From positions 3,348,001 through 3,412,000 of the forward strand of contig NZ_CP102950.1 of assembly GCF_024741795.1 (NCBI RefSeq): 64,000 nt of DNA. Reading direction: 5' to 3'. This document shows, piece by piece, positions 53,325 through 63,319 of this stretch. This DNA is from Arthrobacter sp. CJ23. GTDB taxonomy: Bacteria > Actinomycetota > Actinomycetes > Actinomycetales > Micrococcaceae. The stretch's first letter is position 1, and each line of letters begins with the position of its first letter. The position numbers and the translations under genes were made by a program. The notes under the pieces were generated by a model that worked only from the letters and a program-made list of their open reading frames with translations, was not told the origin of the DNA and ran no database searches.

Positions 53325-54448
53325 TCCAGCCGTTTCTGCCACTCACCTTCGATTCCGGCGGGCCTGAAACCGAGGGCAATATTTATGGCCAGCATATGCC
53401 GGTTTTCACTGGCGTTCCATGTCATGACGGACTTCGCGCCAGGCCATTGCAGCTGGGCACGGCGGAGGTTGGCGATCTTGACCACCATACCCAGACGGTG
53501 CCCGCGGTGCCCCGGCGCCACCAGGGTGTCCTCCTGGTTGACGATGCCAGGCAGGGCTTCCCTGTGGTTGAGCACGGTGTACGCCGCCAGTTCGCCGGTG
53601 GTGTCGTGCCGGGCGACGGCCACCAGGGATTCGATGCCGCTCCTGCCCCAGGTGTCCTCCTCCGCGCGCACCCGGGCCACATCCCAGTGCTCACCTTCCC
53701 AGCCCAGGCCCGCGATGGGAACTTCAGTGGTCATGAGGCTCTTGAGGGCCGCGTAGGCCGCCACGACGTCTTCCGGGCAGCGGTCCTGCCACAACAACAC
53801 GCTGTAGCCTCCGGCACGTTCCAGGGCATCGCGATCAAGGGTGGACAACAGCCCGGACGGCACCGGCAGCGGCAGAAGGCTGGTGGTCTCCACCTGTTCC
53901 AAGGAATAGCCGTGCCGCACTGCGAAGCCGGTGGAAGCCGCGTCGCAGGGGACGCCGCCGGTTCCCGATTTGGCCGCCAGTTCCGGAGCGCCCGCAGGGA
54001 AGGAACCGATCGGTTCACCGCGGTAGCTGTCGAAGACCGTCCGCCCGCGTTCGCGCGCCAGGCCCTCCATTCGTACGAGCATGGCGGTTCCGATGCCCTG
54101 CCTCCGATGGCCGGAGGCCACCAGGATCCCGATCCCCGCTTCATCGGTGTTCTCCGACAACGGAAGGGTCAGCGAGCACCTGCCCACCGGGACGCCGTCG
54201 AGCATTGCCAGGAACGCCTGGCGTTCCTCGTAGGGGCTCCCCCGCCAGTACGTCAAGGACTCTGCCAGCGTGGCGCAGCGGTCCAGGTTGCCCCAGACCT
54301 CCAGCTCGTCCGCGAGGTTCAGCTCATGGAAGGCGCGGAAGGCCGCCGGGACGGCGGTCTCAGGAACGGCAGTATCCGGTTCGGCGGGGATCGCGATGCG
54401 GGCGATCTCCAGGCCCTTGAGTTGTGGAGGGTTCGACGTCGGCGTCAC
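53321..54448 (-). CDS. Double-domain GNAT acetyltransferase, first of a coupled pair
   Basis: A 375-residue protein with two GNAT domains: ASGHRRQGIGTAML in the first and APGHRGHRLGMVVKI in the second. WQDRCPED and TWNASENRHML match the downstream paralog. It sits between rplA and rplJ, a place that normally has no gene, and has its own region downstream of no other gene, since the rplA unit ends in a terminator. The function is unknown. Confidence 0.85.
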   Translation of the reverse strand: MTPTSNPPQLKGLEIARIAIPAEPDTAVPETAVPAAFRAFHELNLADELEVWGNLDRCATLAESLTYWRGSPYEERQAFLAMLDGVPVGRCSLTLPLSENTDEAGIGILVASGHRRQGIGTAMLVRMEGLARERGRTVFDSYRGEPIGSFPAGAPELAAKSGTGGVPCDAASTGFAVRHGYSLEQVETTSLLPLPVPSGLLSTLDRDALERAGGYSVLLWQDRCPEDVVAAYAALKSLMTTEVPIAGLGWEGEHWDVARVRAEEDTWGRSGIESLVAVARHDTTGELAAYTVLNHREALPGIVNQEDTLVAPGHRGHRLGMVVKIANLRRAQLQWPGAKSVMTWNASENRHMLAINIALGFRPAGIEGEWQKRLE

Positions 54449-54536
54449 GCGTCACAGCCTACGGCCGCCCCGCGCCGGGGACAATGCTCCCCTGGCGGCT
54501 TTCGGGACGACATCCGGGTAGGTGCCGGGGCATAAG

Positions 54537-54571
54537 AAAAGGACCGCCCGGCAATGCCGGACGGTCCTTTT
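54537..54571 (-). terminator. Terminator after rplA
   Basis: AAAAGGACCGCCCGGC pairs with GCCGGACGGTCCTTTT around a three-base loop, with a T run on the minus side. It ends the secE-nusG-rplK-rplA unit. Confidence 0.93.
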
Positions 54572-54594
54572 ACAGAGCCAATGCTCCCGAAAGC

Positions 54595-55302
54595 TTACGC
54601 TTCGGTGAGAACCTTGGTGACGCTCGGGTCAACGGTGATGCCCGGGCCGAACGTCGTGGCGACGGTGGCCTTCTGGATGTAGCGGCCCTTGGAAGCGGAC
54701 GGCTTCAGACGAAGGACCTCTTCCAGTGCAGCTGCGTAGTTCTCGGCCAGCTGGATGGCGTCGAAGGACACCTTGCCGATGATGAAGTGCAGGTTGGAGT
54801 GCTTGTCGACGCGGAAGTCGATCTTGCCACCCTTGATATCGTTGACAGCCTTGGCGACGTCAGCGGTCACGGTGCCGGTCTTCGGGTTCGGCATCAGGTT
54901 ACGCGGACCCAGGACCTTACCGAGGCGGCCAACCTTGCCCATGAGGTCAGGGGTGGCAACGGCTGCGTCGAAGTCGGTCCAGCCGGCTGCGATCTTTTCG
55001 ATCAGGTCATCGGAACCAACGAAGTCGGCGCCGGCAGCGATTGCTGCTTCAGCCTTGTCGCCCGTTGCGAAAACGAGGACGCGGGCGACCTTACCGGTGC
55101 CGTGCGGCAGGTTGACGGTGCCACGGACCATCTGATCGGCCTTGCGAGGGTCAACGCCCAGGCGGAAAGCGACCTCAACGGTTGCGTCGAACTTGGACGG
55201 GTTGGTGTCCTTGGCGAGGTTGATGGCTTCGAACGGGGCGTAGAGCTTGTCTGCCTCGATCTTGGCTACGGCTGCCTCATATGCTTTGCTGCGCTTTGCC
55301 AT
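54595..55302 (-). CDS. rplA: 50S ribosomal protein L1
   Basis: A 235-residue L1 of the mobile stalk at the E site. [20 protein letters not shown], the NLPHGTGK block and the [10 protein letters not shown] motif are typical. The start ATG 55302 is chosen by family length; the open frame beyond has no RBS. The gap to rplK is 131 bases. Confidence 0.97.
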   Translation of the reverse strand: MAKRSKAYEAAVAKIEADKLYAPFEAINLAKDTNPSKFDATVEVAFRLGVDPRKADQMVRGTVNLPHGTGKVARVLVFATGDKAEAAIAAGADFVGSDDLIEKIAAGWTDFDAAVATPDLMGKVGRLGKVLGPRNLMPNPKTGTVTADVAKAVNDIKGGKIDFRVDKHSNLHFIIGKVSFDAIQLAENYAAALEEVLRLKPSASKGRYIQKATVATTFGPGITVDPSVTKVLTEA

Positions 55303-55433
55303 GCTGCTTACTTCTCCTTGTGCAGTTGTGGTCTGCGGACCGCGCGGGCCCTGCCACAGTCGAGGATCCGGCAAGGATCCTGCGACATTTCAATGATTCT
55401 GGTTGCCGGTTGCCCGGCGGTGGAAGGCTGTTA

Positions 55434-55865
55434 TTAGCCTTCTACGGTGATGCCCATGGAGCGGGCGGTGCCGGCGATGATCTTCGCGGCGCCTTCGAGG
55501 CTCGTGGCGTTGAGGTCTTCCATCTTGGTGGTGGCGATCTCGTTGACCTGGGCCTGGGTCAGCTTGGCAACCTTGACGGTGTGCGGGGTAGCCGAACCCT
55601 TGGCGACGCCTGCAGCCTTCTTGATGAGCTCTGCAGCAGGCGGGGTCTTGGTGATGAAGGTGAAGGAACGGTCTTCGTAGACCGTGATTTCAACCGGGAT
55701 AACGTTTCCGCGCTGGGCTTCCGTTGCAGCGTTGTACGCCTTGCAGAATTCCATGATGTTGACACCGTGCTGGCCAAGCGCAGGACCGATGGGCGGAGCC
55801 GGGTTAGCGGCACCTGCCTGGATCTGCAGCTTGATGAGGCCGGTGACCTTCTTCTTGGGAGCCAA
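55434..55865 (-). CDS. rplK: 50S ribosomal protein L11
   Basis: A 143-residue L11 of the GTPase centre, also needed for the stringent response. The start is TTG 55865 ([15 protein letters not shown]), preceded by GAGAAGGACC; this gives the standard length. An upstream GTG/ATG reading (55883) would replace the well-conserved start by six extra residues. The Pro-rich [20 protein letters not shown] is diagnostic. Confidence 0.97.
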
Positions 55866-55994
55866 TGTAGGTCCTTCTCTCAATAGCTTCCTGCGGCACA
55901 GGAGCGTGCCTCAGGTTTTTGGCCGCCATGGCGAGGCGGCCGGCCGCTCCGGTTCTGCTAAGCGGGCAGAACAGGAGCGAAGTTTTCGGATCAG

Positions 55995-56822
55995 CTAGAT
56001 CTTGGTGACCTGGTTGAATGCCAGGGTCACGGGGGTTTCGCGCTCGAAGATCGACACCAGGACCACGAGGGTCTGGGACTCCGGCTTGATTTCCGAGATG
56101 GTGGCCGGGAGGGTCTCGAACGGACCTTCCTTGACGATGACGGACTCGCCGACTTCGAAGTCGATGTCCACGGGCATCTGGTTCTGCTTGTTGACCGGCT
56201 TGCCCTTCTCGGCCTGCTCTTCTTCGAAGACCGGGGCGAGCATGGAGAAGACCTCGTCCAGACGCAGCGGGACCGGGTTGTGGGCGTTGCCCACGAAGCC
56301 GGTGACACCGGGGGTGTGGCGGACGGCGCCCCACGAGGCGTCGGTCAGGTCCATGCGGACCAGGACGTAGCCGGGGATGCGAACGCGGTTGATGACCTTG
56401 CGCTGCGCGTTCTTGATCTCGACAACCTCTTCCATGGGCACCTGGATTTCGAAGATGTAATCTTCCATGTCCAGGGTCTGGATGCGGGTTTCGAGGTTTG
56501 CCTTCACCCGGTTTTCGTAACCGGCGTAGGAGTGGATGACGTACCAGTCACCTTCCTGGCGGCGCAGCTTGGCCTTGAATTCCTCGGCCGGATCGGCGGG
56601 CGCTGCAGCAGCAGCGGCGGCCAGGGCGTCGTCGTCGGACTCGTCCTCTTCGGAAGCATCGTCGTCAGACTCGTCGTCGACGTCGTCCTCTTCGGACTCG
56701 TCCTCGGCGTCTGCAATTTCGGGCGCAGCAGAGTCGACCCCGGACTCGTCCGCGGCGTCAGCCGTGGCGTCCGTGGTTTCATCCAGCTCAGTCTCAGTTA
56801 CCTCGAGCTCCTGCTCAGACAC
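55995..56822 (-). CDS. nusG: Transcription antitermination factor NusG with acidic N-terminus
   Basis: The NusG domain starts near residue 92 ([20 protein letters not shown]) and ends in a KOW domain ([20 protein letters not shown]). Before it lie about 85 Asp/Glu/Ser/Ala-rich residues, probably disordered. The chosen start is GTG 56822 with AGGAG six bases upstream (275 residues); an ATG at 56852 would add ten more. NusG couples RNA polymerase to ribosome and Rho. Confidence 0.96.
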   Translation of the reverse strand: MSEQELEVTETELDETTDATADAADESGVDSAAPEIADAEDESEEDDVDDESDDDASEEDESDDDALAAAAAAAPADPAEEFKAKLRRQEGDWYVIHSYAGYENRVKANLETRIQTLDMEDYIFEIQVPMEEVVEIKNAQRKVINRVRIPGYVLVRMDLTDASWGAVRHTPGVTGFVGNAHNPVPLRLDEVFSMLAPVFEEEQAEKGKPVNKQNQMPVDIDFEVGESVIVKEGPFETLPATISEIKPESQTLVVLVSIFERETPVTLAFNQVTKI

Positions 56823-56937
56823 TTGGTCTCCTGCTTCCTCATTGCCTAACATGCCTATTTAAATGGCTCAATTCCGCAAACCCCGCAAAATCCCTTTGTT
56901 TCCGGGGATTTCCACGCTGTTTGCGGAGCGATCCGCT

Positions 56938-57219
56938 TTATCTGTCCGTGGCTCCTGTGCCGCCGAAGACCCAGCTGGCTCCGGTACCGAAGGCCAGGTC
57001 CAGCAGTGCGACGATGAGCATCATGATGGCCACGAACACCAGCACCACGAGCGTGTAGTTGATCAGTTCCTTGCGGGTCGGAGCGACGACCTTCTTCAGT
57101 TCGCCGATTACCTGGCGGACGAAAAGTGCAATTCGAGCGAAGAAGCCGGAATCGGACTTCTTGGCGGGACGGCCCTTCGAGCTGCTTGCAGCTGTTTCGG
57201 TCACCTGGTCCTCACTCAC
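56938..57219 (-). CDS. secE: Protein translocase subunit SecE
   Basis: A 93-residue protein with a cytoplasmic N-terminus, the conserved FVRQVIGELKKVVAPTRKEL and one C-terminal membrane segment (about 53-80). The start is GTG 57219. It precedes nusG as in most bacteria and partners SecY. Confidence 0.96.
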   Translation of the reverse strand: MSEDQVTETAASSSKGRPAKKSDSGFFARIALFVRQVIGELKKVVAPTRKELINYTLVVLVFVAIMMLIVALLDLAFGTGASWVFGGTGATDR

Positions 57220-57301
57220 CTATGCAAACGTCGTTGACCCGGCCCTGATCAGAGCCATGGTTGCTGCGCTTGTTCCGGTGTTTCCACCGGAACAGCTTGC
57301 G

Positions 57302-57374
57302 CAGGGCAGACAGGACTCGAACCTGCAACCTGCGGTTTTGGAGACCGCTGCGCTACCAATTGCGCCACTACCCT
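57302..57374 (-). tRNA. trnW: tRNA-Trp (anticodon CCA)
   Basis: A 73-base cloverleaf: the AGGGTAG/CTGCCCT acceptor stem, the anticodon arm GCGGTCTCCAAAACCGC with CCA in the loop, and the TTCGAGTCC T arm. No CCA end is encoded. Its place before secE is normal for actinobacteria. Confidence 0.96.
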
Positions 57375-57627
57375 TTGGATGTGAATCCATGTTTCAGGCC
57401 GCACTTCAGCCTGTGGCGTTTTTCAACACCGGTGAACCAGTCTACGCAAGAATTTCGCGATAGTCGAACCGGCCCGTTTTCGGATCTCCCAGCCCCGGAC
57501 AAGCTGTGTCAGGATCACCTGTCACAAACGTCCGTCGGCGCCCGGGAGCTCCGCAGAACAGCATAAAGTAGATCTCGTCGAATCCCATCATCCAGCTCCT
57601 GAGCTGCCTGCGAAGAACGGTACTTTA

Positions 57628-58857
57628 ATGTCTGCCGGAATACCCGCCGCCCGCATTTCACAGCGAATCTCTGCCATCGCCGAATCCGCCACCCTTGCCG
57701 TAGACGCCAAGGCCAAGGCACTCAAGGCTGCAGGCCGTCCGGTGATCGGCTTCGGTGCCGGCGAACCCGATTTCCCCACGCCGGACTACATCGTCAAGGC
57801 CGCCATCGAAGCCGCGGCCCAGCCCAAGTACCACCGCTACTCCCCCGCCGGAGGCCTTCCCGAGCTGAAGCAGGCCATCGCGGACAAGACGTTCCGCGAC
57901 TCCGGCTACAAGGTGGAAGCCTCCCAGGTCCTGGTGACCAACGGCGGCAAGCAGGCCGTGTACAACACCTTCGCCACGCTGGTTGATCCGGGCGACGAGG
58001 TCATCATCCCCACCCCGTTCTGGACCACCTACCCGGAGGCCATCCGCCTCGCCGGCGGCGTGCCGGTTGAGGTGTTCGCCGGCCCGGAACAGGGCTACCT
58101 GGTCACCGTTGAGCAGCTCGAGGCGGCCGTCACGGAGAAGACCAAGGTCCTGCTGTTCGTCTCCCCGTCCAACCCCACGGGCGCCGTCTACAGCCCGGAG
58201 CAGGTTGCCGAAATCGGCAAGTGGGCCGCGGCCAAGGGCCTGTGGGTTGTCACGGACGAGATCTACGAGCACTTGACCTACGACGGCGTGCAGTTCACCT
58301 CCATCGCCACGGCCGCGCCGGAACTCGGCGACAAGGTTGTCATCCTCAACGGCGTGGCCAAGACGTACGCCATGACCGGCTGGCGCGTGGGCTGGATGAT
58401 CGGCCCGGCCGACGTCATCAAGGCCGCCACCAACCTGCAGTCGCACGCGACGTCGAACGTCTCGAACATCATGCAGGTGGCCGCCGCAGCCGCCGTCTCC
58501 GGCCCGCTGACCGCCGTCGACGAGATGAAGGTGGCCTTCGACCGCCGCCGCAAGGCGATTGTCGCCGGCCTGAACGCGATCGAGGGCGTTGAATGCCCGA
58601 CGCCGACCGGCGCCTTCTACGTCTACGCCGACGTCCGCGGCCTGCTGGGCAAGGAATTCCCGACGGCGGACGGCAGCGCCACGCCGTCGACCTCCGCCGA
58701 ACTGGCCGCGCTCATCCTCGACGAGGTTGAGGTAGCGATTGTTCCGGGCGAGGCCTTCGGTCCCTCCGGCTACGTGCGCCTGTCCTACGCCCTGGGCGAC
58801 GAAGACCTCGCCGAGGGTGTCCGCCGTCTCCAGGAGTTCCTGGGCAAGGCCAAGTAA
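57628..58857 (+). CDS. aspC: Class I PLP-dependent aminotransferase (aspartate type)
   Basis: A 409-residue fold-type I aminotransferase. The PLP Lys is Lys245 in [16 protein letters not shown], with Asp210 binding the ring nitrogen and [12 protein letters not shown] near 179-190. This subgroup (AspAT Ib) moves the amino group between aspartate and 2-oxoglutarate, sometimes with prephenate as acceptor. It is divergent from tRNA-Trp and ends at a bidirectional terminator. Confidence 0.92.
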   Translation: MSAGIPAARISQRISAIAESATLAVDAKAKALKAAGRPVIGFGAGEPDFPTPDYIVKAAIEAAAQPKYHRYSPAGGLPELKQAIADKTFRDSGYKVEASQVLVTNGGKQAVYNTFATLVDPGDEVIIPTPFWTTYPEAIRLAGGVPVEVFAGPEQGYLVTVEQLEAAVTEKTKVLLFVSPSNPTGAVYSPEQVAEIGKWAAAKGLWVVTDEIYEHLTYDGVQFTSIATAAPELGDKVVILNGVAKTYAMTGWRVGWMIGPADVIKAATNLQSHATSNVSNIMQVAAAAAVSGPLTAVDEMKVAFDRRRKAIVAGLNAIEGVECPTPTGAFYVYADVRGLLGKEFPTADGSATPSTSAELAALILDEVEVAIVPGEAFGPSGYVRLSYALGDEDLAEGVRRLQEFLGKAK

Positions 58858-58872
58858 CCCTCTTTCCGGAAC

Positions 58873-58911
58873 GCTCCTGCACCCGTTGACCAGTTCAAAG
58901 GGTGCAGGAGC
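58873..58911. terminator. Terminator between aminotransferase and response regulator
   Basis: A 12-bp stem, GCTCCTGCACCC (58873-58884) with GGGTGCAGGAGC (58900-58911), followed by ATTTCCGTTT on the plus strand. It lies between convergent genes. Confidence 0.85.
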
Positions 58912-58944
58912 ATTTCCGTTTAAGCCCCCAAGGGCGGGAGAGCG

Positions 58945-59619
58945 TCAGAGGAGGCGGCGCTCGGCCGCCCATTTGGTGAGCTCGTGCCGGCTGGACAGCT
59001 GGAGCTTCCGGAGCACGGCCGAGACGTGGCTTTCCACGGTCTTGATGGAGATGAACAGCTCCTTGGCCACTTCCTTGTAGCTGTAGCCGCGGGCAATGAG
59101 GCGCATGACTTCCAGCTCACGGGCGGAAAGCCTGTCCAGTTCATCGTCGGCAATATCAGCGGGAGCCGTGCCGAAGGCGTCCAGCACGAAGCCGGCCAGC
59201 CGAGGCGAGAACACGGCGTCGCCGTCGGCCACGCGCATCACGGCATCGGAGATCTCCGTCCCCGAGATGGTCTTGGTGACATAGCCGCGTGCTCCGGCAC
59301 GGATCACGGCCACAACGTCTTCGGCGGCGTCGGACACGCTCAGGGCCAGGAAGCTGGTGCTCCCCAGCAGGGTGGCCGAACCGCTGATGACCTCGCGGCC
59401 GCCGCCGCCCAGGCCGCCGGGCAGGTGCACGTCCAGCAGCACCACCTCCGGCCTGGCCTCGGCGATCACCGCGATGGCCTGGTCCACGGTGCCGGCCTCG
59501 CCCACCACGTCGATCCGGGAGTCGAGATCGGCTTTGAGACCGGAACGGAAGATGGCGTGGTCGTCGACGATCACCACCCGGACCGTGCGTTCCGGGGTTC
59601 CCTCTGGTGTGCCGTTCAT
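58945..59619 (-). CDS. NarL/LuxR-family response regulator
   Basis: A 224-residue regulator. The receiver has DD at 19-20 and the phospho-acceptor Asp63 (LLDVHLPGG); the LuxR-type HTH lies at about 160-220 (LSARELEVMRLIARGYSYKE). It overlaps the kinase stop by four bases. It probably controls the PspC genes on the other side of the kinase, although its sites were not recognised. Confidence 0.94.
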   Translation of the reverse strand: MNGTPEGTPERTVRVVIVDDHAIFRSGLKADLDSRIDVVGEAGTVDQAIAVIAEARPEVVLLDVHLPGGLGGGGREVISGSATLLGSTSFLALSVSDAAEDVVAVIRAGARGYVTKTISGTEISDAVMRVADGDAVFSPRLAGFVLDAFGTAPADIADDELDRLSARELEVMRLIARGYSYKEVAKELFISIKTVESHVSAVLRKLQLSSRHELTKWAAERRLL

Positions 59620-60980
59620 GGTTTTTCTTCTCCGTTCCGCGCCTCGGCGGTTTCTGCGGCCTTCAGGCCCAGGCGGACCTCGGTGCCGGCGGGGCTGCTG
59701 GCGATGACGGCGGTGCCGCCGTGGCGCTTCATGCGCCCAATGATGGATTCCCGGACGCCCAGGCGGTCCTCGGGGACGGCGTCAGGGTCGAATCCAGGGC
59801 CGCGGTCCTTGATGAAGATTTCGCTGCCGGCGTCCGAGCTTTCCAGGTAGACGGACACCGTTCCGCCGCCGTGCCGGGCCGCGTTGAGCATGGCCTCGCG
59901 GGCCGCCTGCACCAGCGCCTCGTGCCGTTCCGTCATCGCGGCATCGCCCACGGTGACCACGTCCACAGCATGGCCGTGGGTGTCCTCCACCTCGGCGGCG
60001 GCAGCCTTGATCCGGTCCGCGAGGAGTCCGGCGTCCTTGGCGGCGTCGCGGTACAGCCAGGTGCGCAGCTCACGCTCCTGGGCGCGGGCCAGGCGCACCA
60101 CGTCCTGTTCGGAGCCGGCCCGGCGCTGGATCAAGGCGAGGGTCTGGAGCACGGAGTCGTGCAGGTGTGCGGCGATCTCTGCCCGCTCTGTTTCACGCAC
60201 CCGGCCGGCGCGTTCGGTCTCGAGGTCCTTCCAGAACTTCAGTCCCCACGGCAGGAGCACCAGGACCACCCCGCCAAGCACGGCAACGGAGGCCAGCAGC
60301 GCCAGCCAGGTCTGTTCCCAGGAGCCCGAGCCGGACACCATGACCAGCACGCCGGCCACCACGAGGGCCAGCCCCGCGGCGAGGCGGACCCAGCCGCCGG
60401 CCTGGTCCGCCTTGGTCTTGTCCACCAGGCCTGCCCTGCGGGTTTCGTCCAGCTGCATCCAGGCGATCGCGGCGCCGCCCAGGATCGCGGACGCCGGGAT
60501 CAGCGTGCCTAGGGGAACGTCCACGCCGAGCTGGCGGGCGATGAGGATCGCCGCGACGAGGAGCAGCCCGGCACCCAGCAGGATCTCCTTCCCATACTGG
60601 ATGCGGCGGGTCTTGAACCAGGCGGCCACGGCCGGTGCGGTGCTGGCAAAAGGCGGGGCGCCGCCGTCGGGCAGTGGTCCGAACGGCGGTGATCCGAGGG
60701 GGGCCTCCCGGACGACGGGAGCCGGCAGGCTCACGGCAGGAGCAATGGGCGACGCCGGGCGGCGGGCACTGCGGCGGGCGTTTTCGTCTGCGGTGGGAAC
60801 CATGGTCCACAGCCACGCATAGAAGGCCACGCCGGCGCCGCCGGCAAAGGAGGCAAGGACCATGCCGAGACGGATGTACTTCACCGGCCAGCCCAGATGG
60901 TCGGCCAGGCCGCTGCACACGCCCGCAATCATGCGGTCGCTGCTGCGGACCAGCGGCGGGCGCTGCAGGGCTGTTGTCAT
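59616..60980 (-). CDS. Sensor histidine kinase with N-terminal PspC domain
   Basis: A 454-residue kinase. A PspC domain (about 12-62; RMIAGVCSGLADHLG, then a membrane segment) is followed by more membrane segments, a HisKA_3 domain with the phospho-His in AAHLHDSVLQTLAL, and the ATPase domain (EAMLNAARHGGG, DRGPGFD). ATG 60980 fits the PspC start; the open frame beyond belongs to the divergent region. PspC-fused kinases sense envelope stress. It is coupled to the regulator (ATGA). Confidence 0.92.
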   Translation of the reverse strand: MTTALQRPPLVRSSDRMIAGVCSGLADHLGWPVKYIRLGMVLASFAGGAGVAFYAWLWTMVPTADENARRSARRPASPIAPAVSLPAPVVREAPLGSPPFGPLPDGGAPPFASTAPAVAAWFKTRRIQYGKEILLGAGLLLVAAILIARQLGVDVPLGTLIPASAILGGAAIAWMQLDETRRAGLVDKTKADQAGGWVRLAAGLALVVAGVLVMVSGSGSWEQTWLALLASVAVLGGVVLVLLPWGLKFWKDLETERAGRVRETERAEIAAHLHDSVLQTLALIQRRAGSEQDVVRLARAQERELRTWLYRDAAKDAGLLADRIKAAAAEVEDTHGHAVDVVTVGDAAMTERHEALVQAAREAMLNAARHGGGTVSVYLESSDAGSEIFIKDRGPGFDPDAVPEDRLGVRESIIGRMKRHGGTAVIASSPAGTEVRLGLKAAETAEARNGEEKP

Positions 60981-61105
60981 GCTTCCATCCAAACACGGAT
61001 CAGGGTTCCCCGGGCCCGAAATCCCCGATGTTCGGGGGTCTCTCAGGGATCGTTCAGGGTATCCCCCAGTAGAGGCCAAGGGGCCAGGAGCGGCAGGATC
61101 GAAGT

Positions 61106-62566
61106 ATGAACCCGAACAGCATGAACCCAGAAGAATCCGGACGGCCCGGAGGCGCCGGCGGACCGGAGGAACCCGCCCGGCCCACCCCGGGAACCACTCC
61201 CCCAGGACCATCCCAGCCGGGCCCCACGTCCCCAGGGCCTGTTCCGCCCTTCCAGCCCGCAGCATCGCAGAACTTCTTCGACTGGATCCGCAGCCAGGGC
61301 GTCAGCCGCGGCCAGGACCGGTGGGTGGGCGGCGTAGCCAGCGGCATCGCACACCGCTTCGGCATCGATCCCCTGATCGTGCGGGGCATCTTCATTGTCC
61401 TCGCCCTGTTCGCCGGCATCGGCGTCCTGCTCTACGGCATCGGCTGGGCGCTCCTGCCCGAACCCGACGGCCGCATCCACGTCCAGGAAGCCGGAGCCGG
61501 CCGCTGGACCGGAGGCATGACCGGCGCCGTCATCACCACCATCATCGGCCTTCCCGGCCTGGGCCGCGGCTTCTGGGGATGGGGCTGGAACGGCCTGCCC
61601 GCCCTGTTCTGGACACTGTTCTGGATGGGCGGCGTCTTCTACCTGATCTACTTCCTCGTCCAGCGCAACAAGGCGCGGAACGGAGCACGAAACATGGGCG
61701 CAAAACAGTTCGCGGCCGCCCCCATGACGGCTCAGCAGAGCGGATCGGCCGGCCCCGGCAACGGCACCTCCTACGAAGGCGGCCTGCCCGTGTACGGTGC
61801 GGCACCGCCGTCGGGCCCGTACGGCTCCGGTGCGTACGGCTCCGGCCGCTACGGTTCGGGCGGCCCCGGCAATCCGTCCGGCCCCTCGGTCCCTTCGGTT
61901 CCGACGCCGCCCCACAGCCGCCCGCCGCATGCCAAGCGGCCCGGCCCGGGTGCCGCGATGGTAGCGGTGTCCGCCGGTGCGGCGCTGCTGGCGGGAGGGG
62001 CGCTCAAGGCGCTCGACGCCGGCAACGTCATCAACCTCGGGGACGCCGCCAACGCGGTGGTCTGGGCGGCGGGTGCCGCGGTCCTTGGCCTGGGCATCCT
62101 GGTGGCAGGCCTCCGCGGACGCACTTCTGGCTTCATGGGATTCCTGGCCGTGGTTGCCTTGATCATCGGCGGCATCTTCAACCTGGTCCCCAACGGAGAC
62201 CGTTTCACGATGCGCGACGCCGACTGGACGCCCATCAGCATCGAGCAGGCGCGTGACGGCTTCGACATCACCGGAGGCAAGGGCACGGTTGACCTGCGCC
62301 AACTGGGAATCATTCCCCCGCTCACCAGTGAGTTGGTGGTCCCCGTGGACGCCACCGCCAGCAACCTCACCGTGGTCATCCCCGCCAATGTGCCGGTGGA
62401 GGTCCGGGCCGACATGACGTTCGGAAACCTTCACCAGGACGGCACCCAGGGCGTTGGGCTCTCGGACAACAGAACCAGCAACTACAACACCGACAAGCCC
62501 GGCGCCAAGCTGATCGTCAAGGTCAGCGCCACCTTCAGCAACGTCACCATCCAGGAAGGAAACTGA
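61106..62566 (+). CDS. PspC-domain membrane protein with LiaF-like C-terminus
   Basis: A 486-residue protein with a Pro/Gly-rich N-terminus (1-50), a PspC domain (about 62-120; DRWVGGVASGIAHRFGIDPL), further membrane segments around 130-190 and 285-355, a Gly/Ser/Tyr-rich spacer, and a C-terminal beta-rich domain as in LiaF. ATG 61106; a second Met lies at 61121. It is divergent from the kinase with 125 bases between and likely a stress sensor or target of the same system. Confidence 0.85.
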   Translation: MNPNSMNPEESGRPGGAGGPEEPARPTPGTTPPGPSQPGPTSPGPVPPFQPAASQNFFDWIRSQGVSRGQDRWVGGVASGIAHRFGIDPLIVRGIFIVLALFAGIGVLLYGIGWALLPEPDGRIHVQEAGAGRWTGGMTGAVITTIIGLPGLGRGFWGWGWNGLPALFWTLFWMGGVFYLIYFLVQRNKARNGARNMGAKQFAAAPMTAQQSGSAGPGNGTSYEGGLPVYGAAPPSGPYGSGAYGSGRYGSGGPGNPSGPSVPSVPTPPHSRPPHAKRPGPGAAMVAVSAGAALLAGGALKALDAGNVINLGDAANAVVWAAGAAVLGLGILVAGLRGRTSGFMGFLAVVALIIGGIFNLVPNGDRFTMRDADWTPISIEQARDGFDITGGKGTVDLRQLGIIPPLTSELVVPVDATASNLTVVIPANVPVEVRADMTFGNLHQDGTQGVGLSDNRTSNYNTDKPGAKLIVKVSATFSNVTIQEGN

Positions 62567-62567
62567 C

Positions 62568-63002
62568 ATGAGCACGCAGGAACCCACTCCCGCACAGGAG
62601 CCCACGCCCGCACGGCAGTCCACTCCTGAGCAGCCCACGGAACGCCTTGCGGCACCACGCCTTGAGCAGATCCCGCTCACGCCGCCGCTGGAGCCTTCGG
62701 TCTTCCCGAACCAGTGGGGAACGCAGTACACGCCGGGAACGGCGTCCGGGTCCGACGCCTCTCGGCAGGAACCGTCGCAGGCCCGCATCGGAACGGTGGT
62801 CTGGGGCCTGATCATCGTGGCCTTGGCCGCCCTCATCATCATCTCGAAGCTCGGCATCGTGGCCCTCAACGGCACGTACGTGTTGATCGGGCTGATGCTC
62901 GGGGCGGGCGCCGCCCTGGTGATCGGCGGCCTGCTCTCGGCACGGTCCAGGGGCAGCGTCCGCAACGGAAACAATCCGGCCGGCACGGCAGGCAGCAAGT
63001 GA
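62568..63002 (+). CDS. Two-span membrane protein of the PspC locus
   Basis: A 144-residue protein: a Pro/Thr/Gln-rich first half with TPAQEPTPARQSTPEQPTER, then two membrane segments (about 80-100 and 106-124) and a short basic tail. ATG one base after the preceding stop. No family recognised; its tight packing suggests co-expression with the PspC genes. Confidence 0.75.
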   Translation: MSTQEPTPAQEPTPARQSTPEQPTERLAAPRLEQIPLTPPLEPSVFPNQWGTQYTPGTASGSDASRQEPSQARIGTVVWGLIIVALAALIIISKLGIVALNGTYVLIGLMLGAGAALVIGGLLSARSRGSVRNGNNPAGTAGSK

Positions 63003-63033
63003 CAAAGCAGCCGCGACAGGGAAGGCTGTAGCC

Positions 63034-63279
63034 ATGGACAAGTTCTTCAGCATCGTCAGGGGCCTCGGCCTGAAGCGTGGACCGCAACGCTGGCTGGGCG
63101 GCGTATGCGGCGGAATCGCCGCCAAGCTCAAGGTGGATGTGGCCTACGTCCGGGTGGCCTACCTACTCTTCTGCCTCCTGCCCGGCCCGGCCTTCGTGCT
63201 CTATGTCGTGGCATGGCTGCTCCTTCCGGACCAGAACAACAAGATCCAGCTCGAGGCCCTGCTGACCGGCAGGTCCTGA
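63034..63279 (+). CDS. Stand-alone PspC-domain protein
   Basis: An 81-residue protein that is almost all PspC domain: RWLGGVCGGIAAKLKVDVAY followed by a membrane segment ending VVAWLLLPDQN. ATG 63034 has GGGAAGGC upstream. It is the third PspC domain in 4 kb, and the last gene of the plus-strand run. Confidence 0.9.
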   Translation: MDKFFSIVRGLGLKRGPQRWLGGVCGGIAAKLKVDVAYVRVAYLLFCLLPGPAFVLYVVAWLLLPDQNNKIQLEALLTGRS

Positions 63280-63287
63280 CGGCTCAC

Positions 63288-63319
63288 GAAGCGCCCCGCC
63301 CTTGCCGGCGGGGCGCTTC
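63288..63319 (+). terminator. Terminator after the PspC operon
   Basis: A 13-bp perfect stem (63288-63300 with 63307-63319) with a six-base loop and a weak T run, nine bases after the PspC stop. Confidence 0.82.

Noticed and set aside
61043..62998. A 651-codon minus-strand frame opposite the PspC-LiaF-like gene
   Set aside because: The plus strand has clear PspC and membrane domains and good starts; this frame has none.
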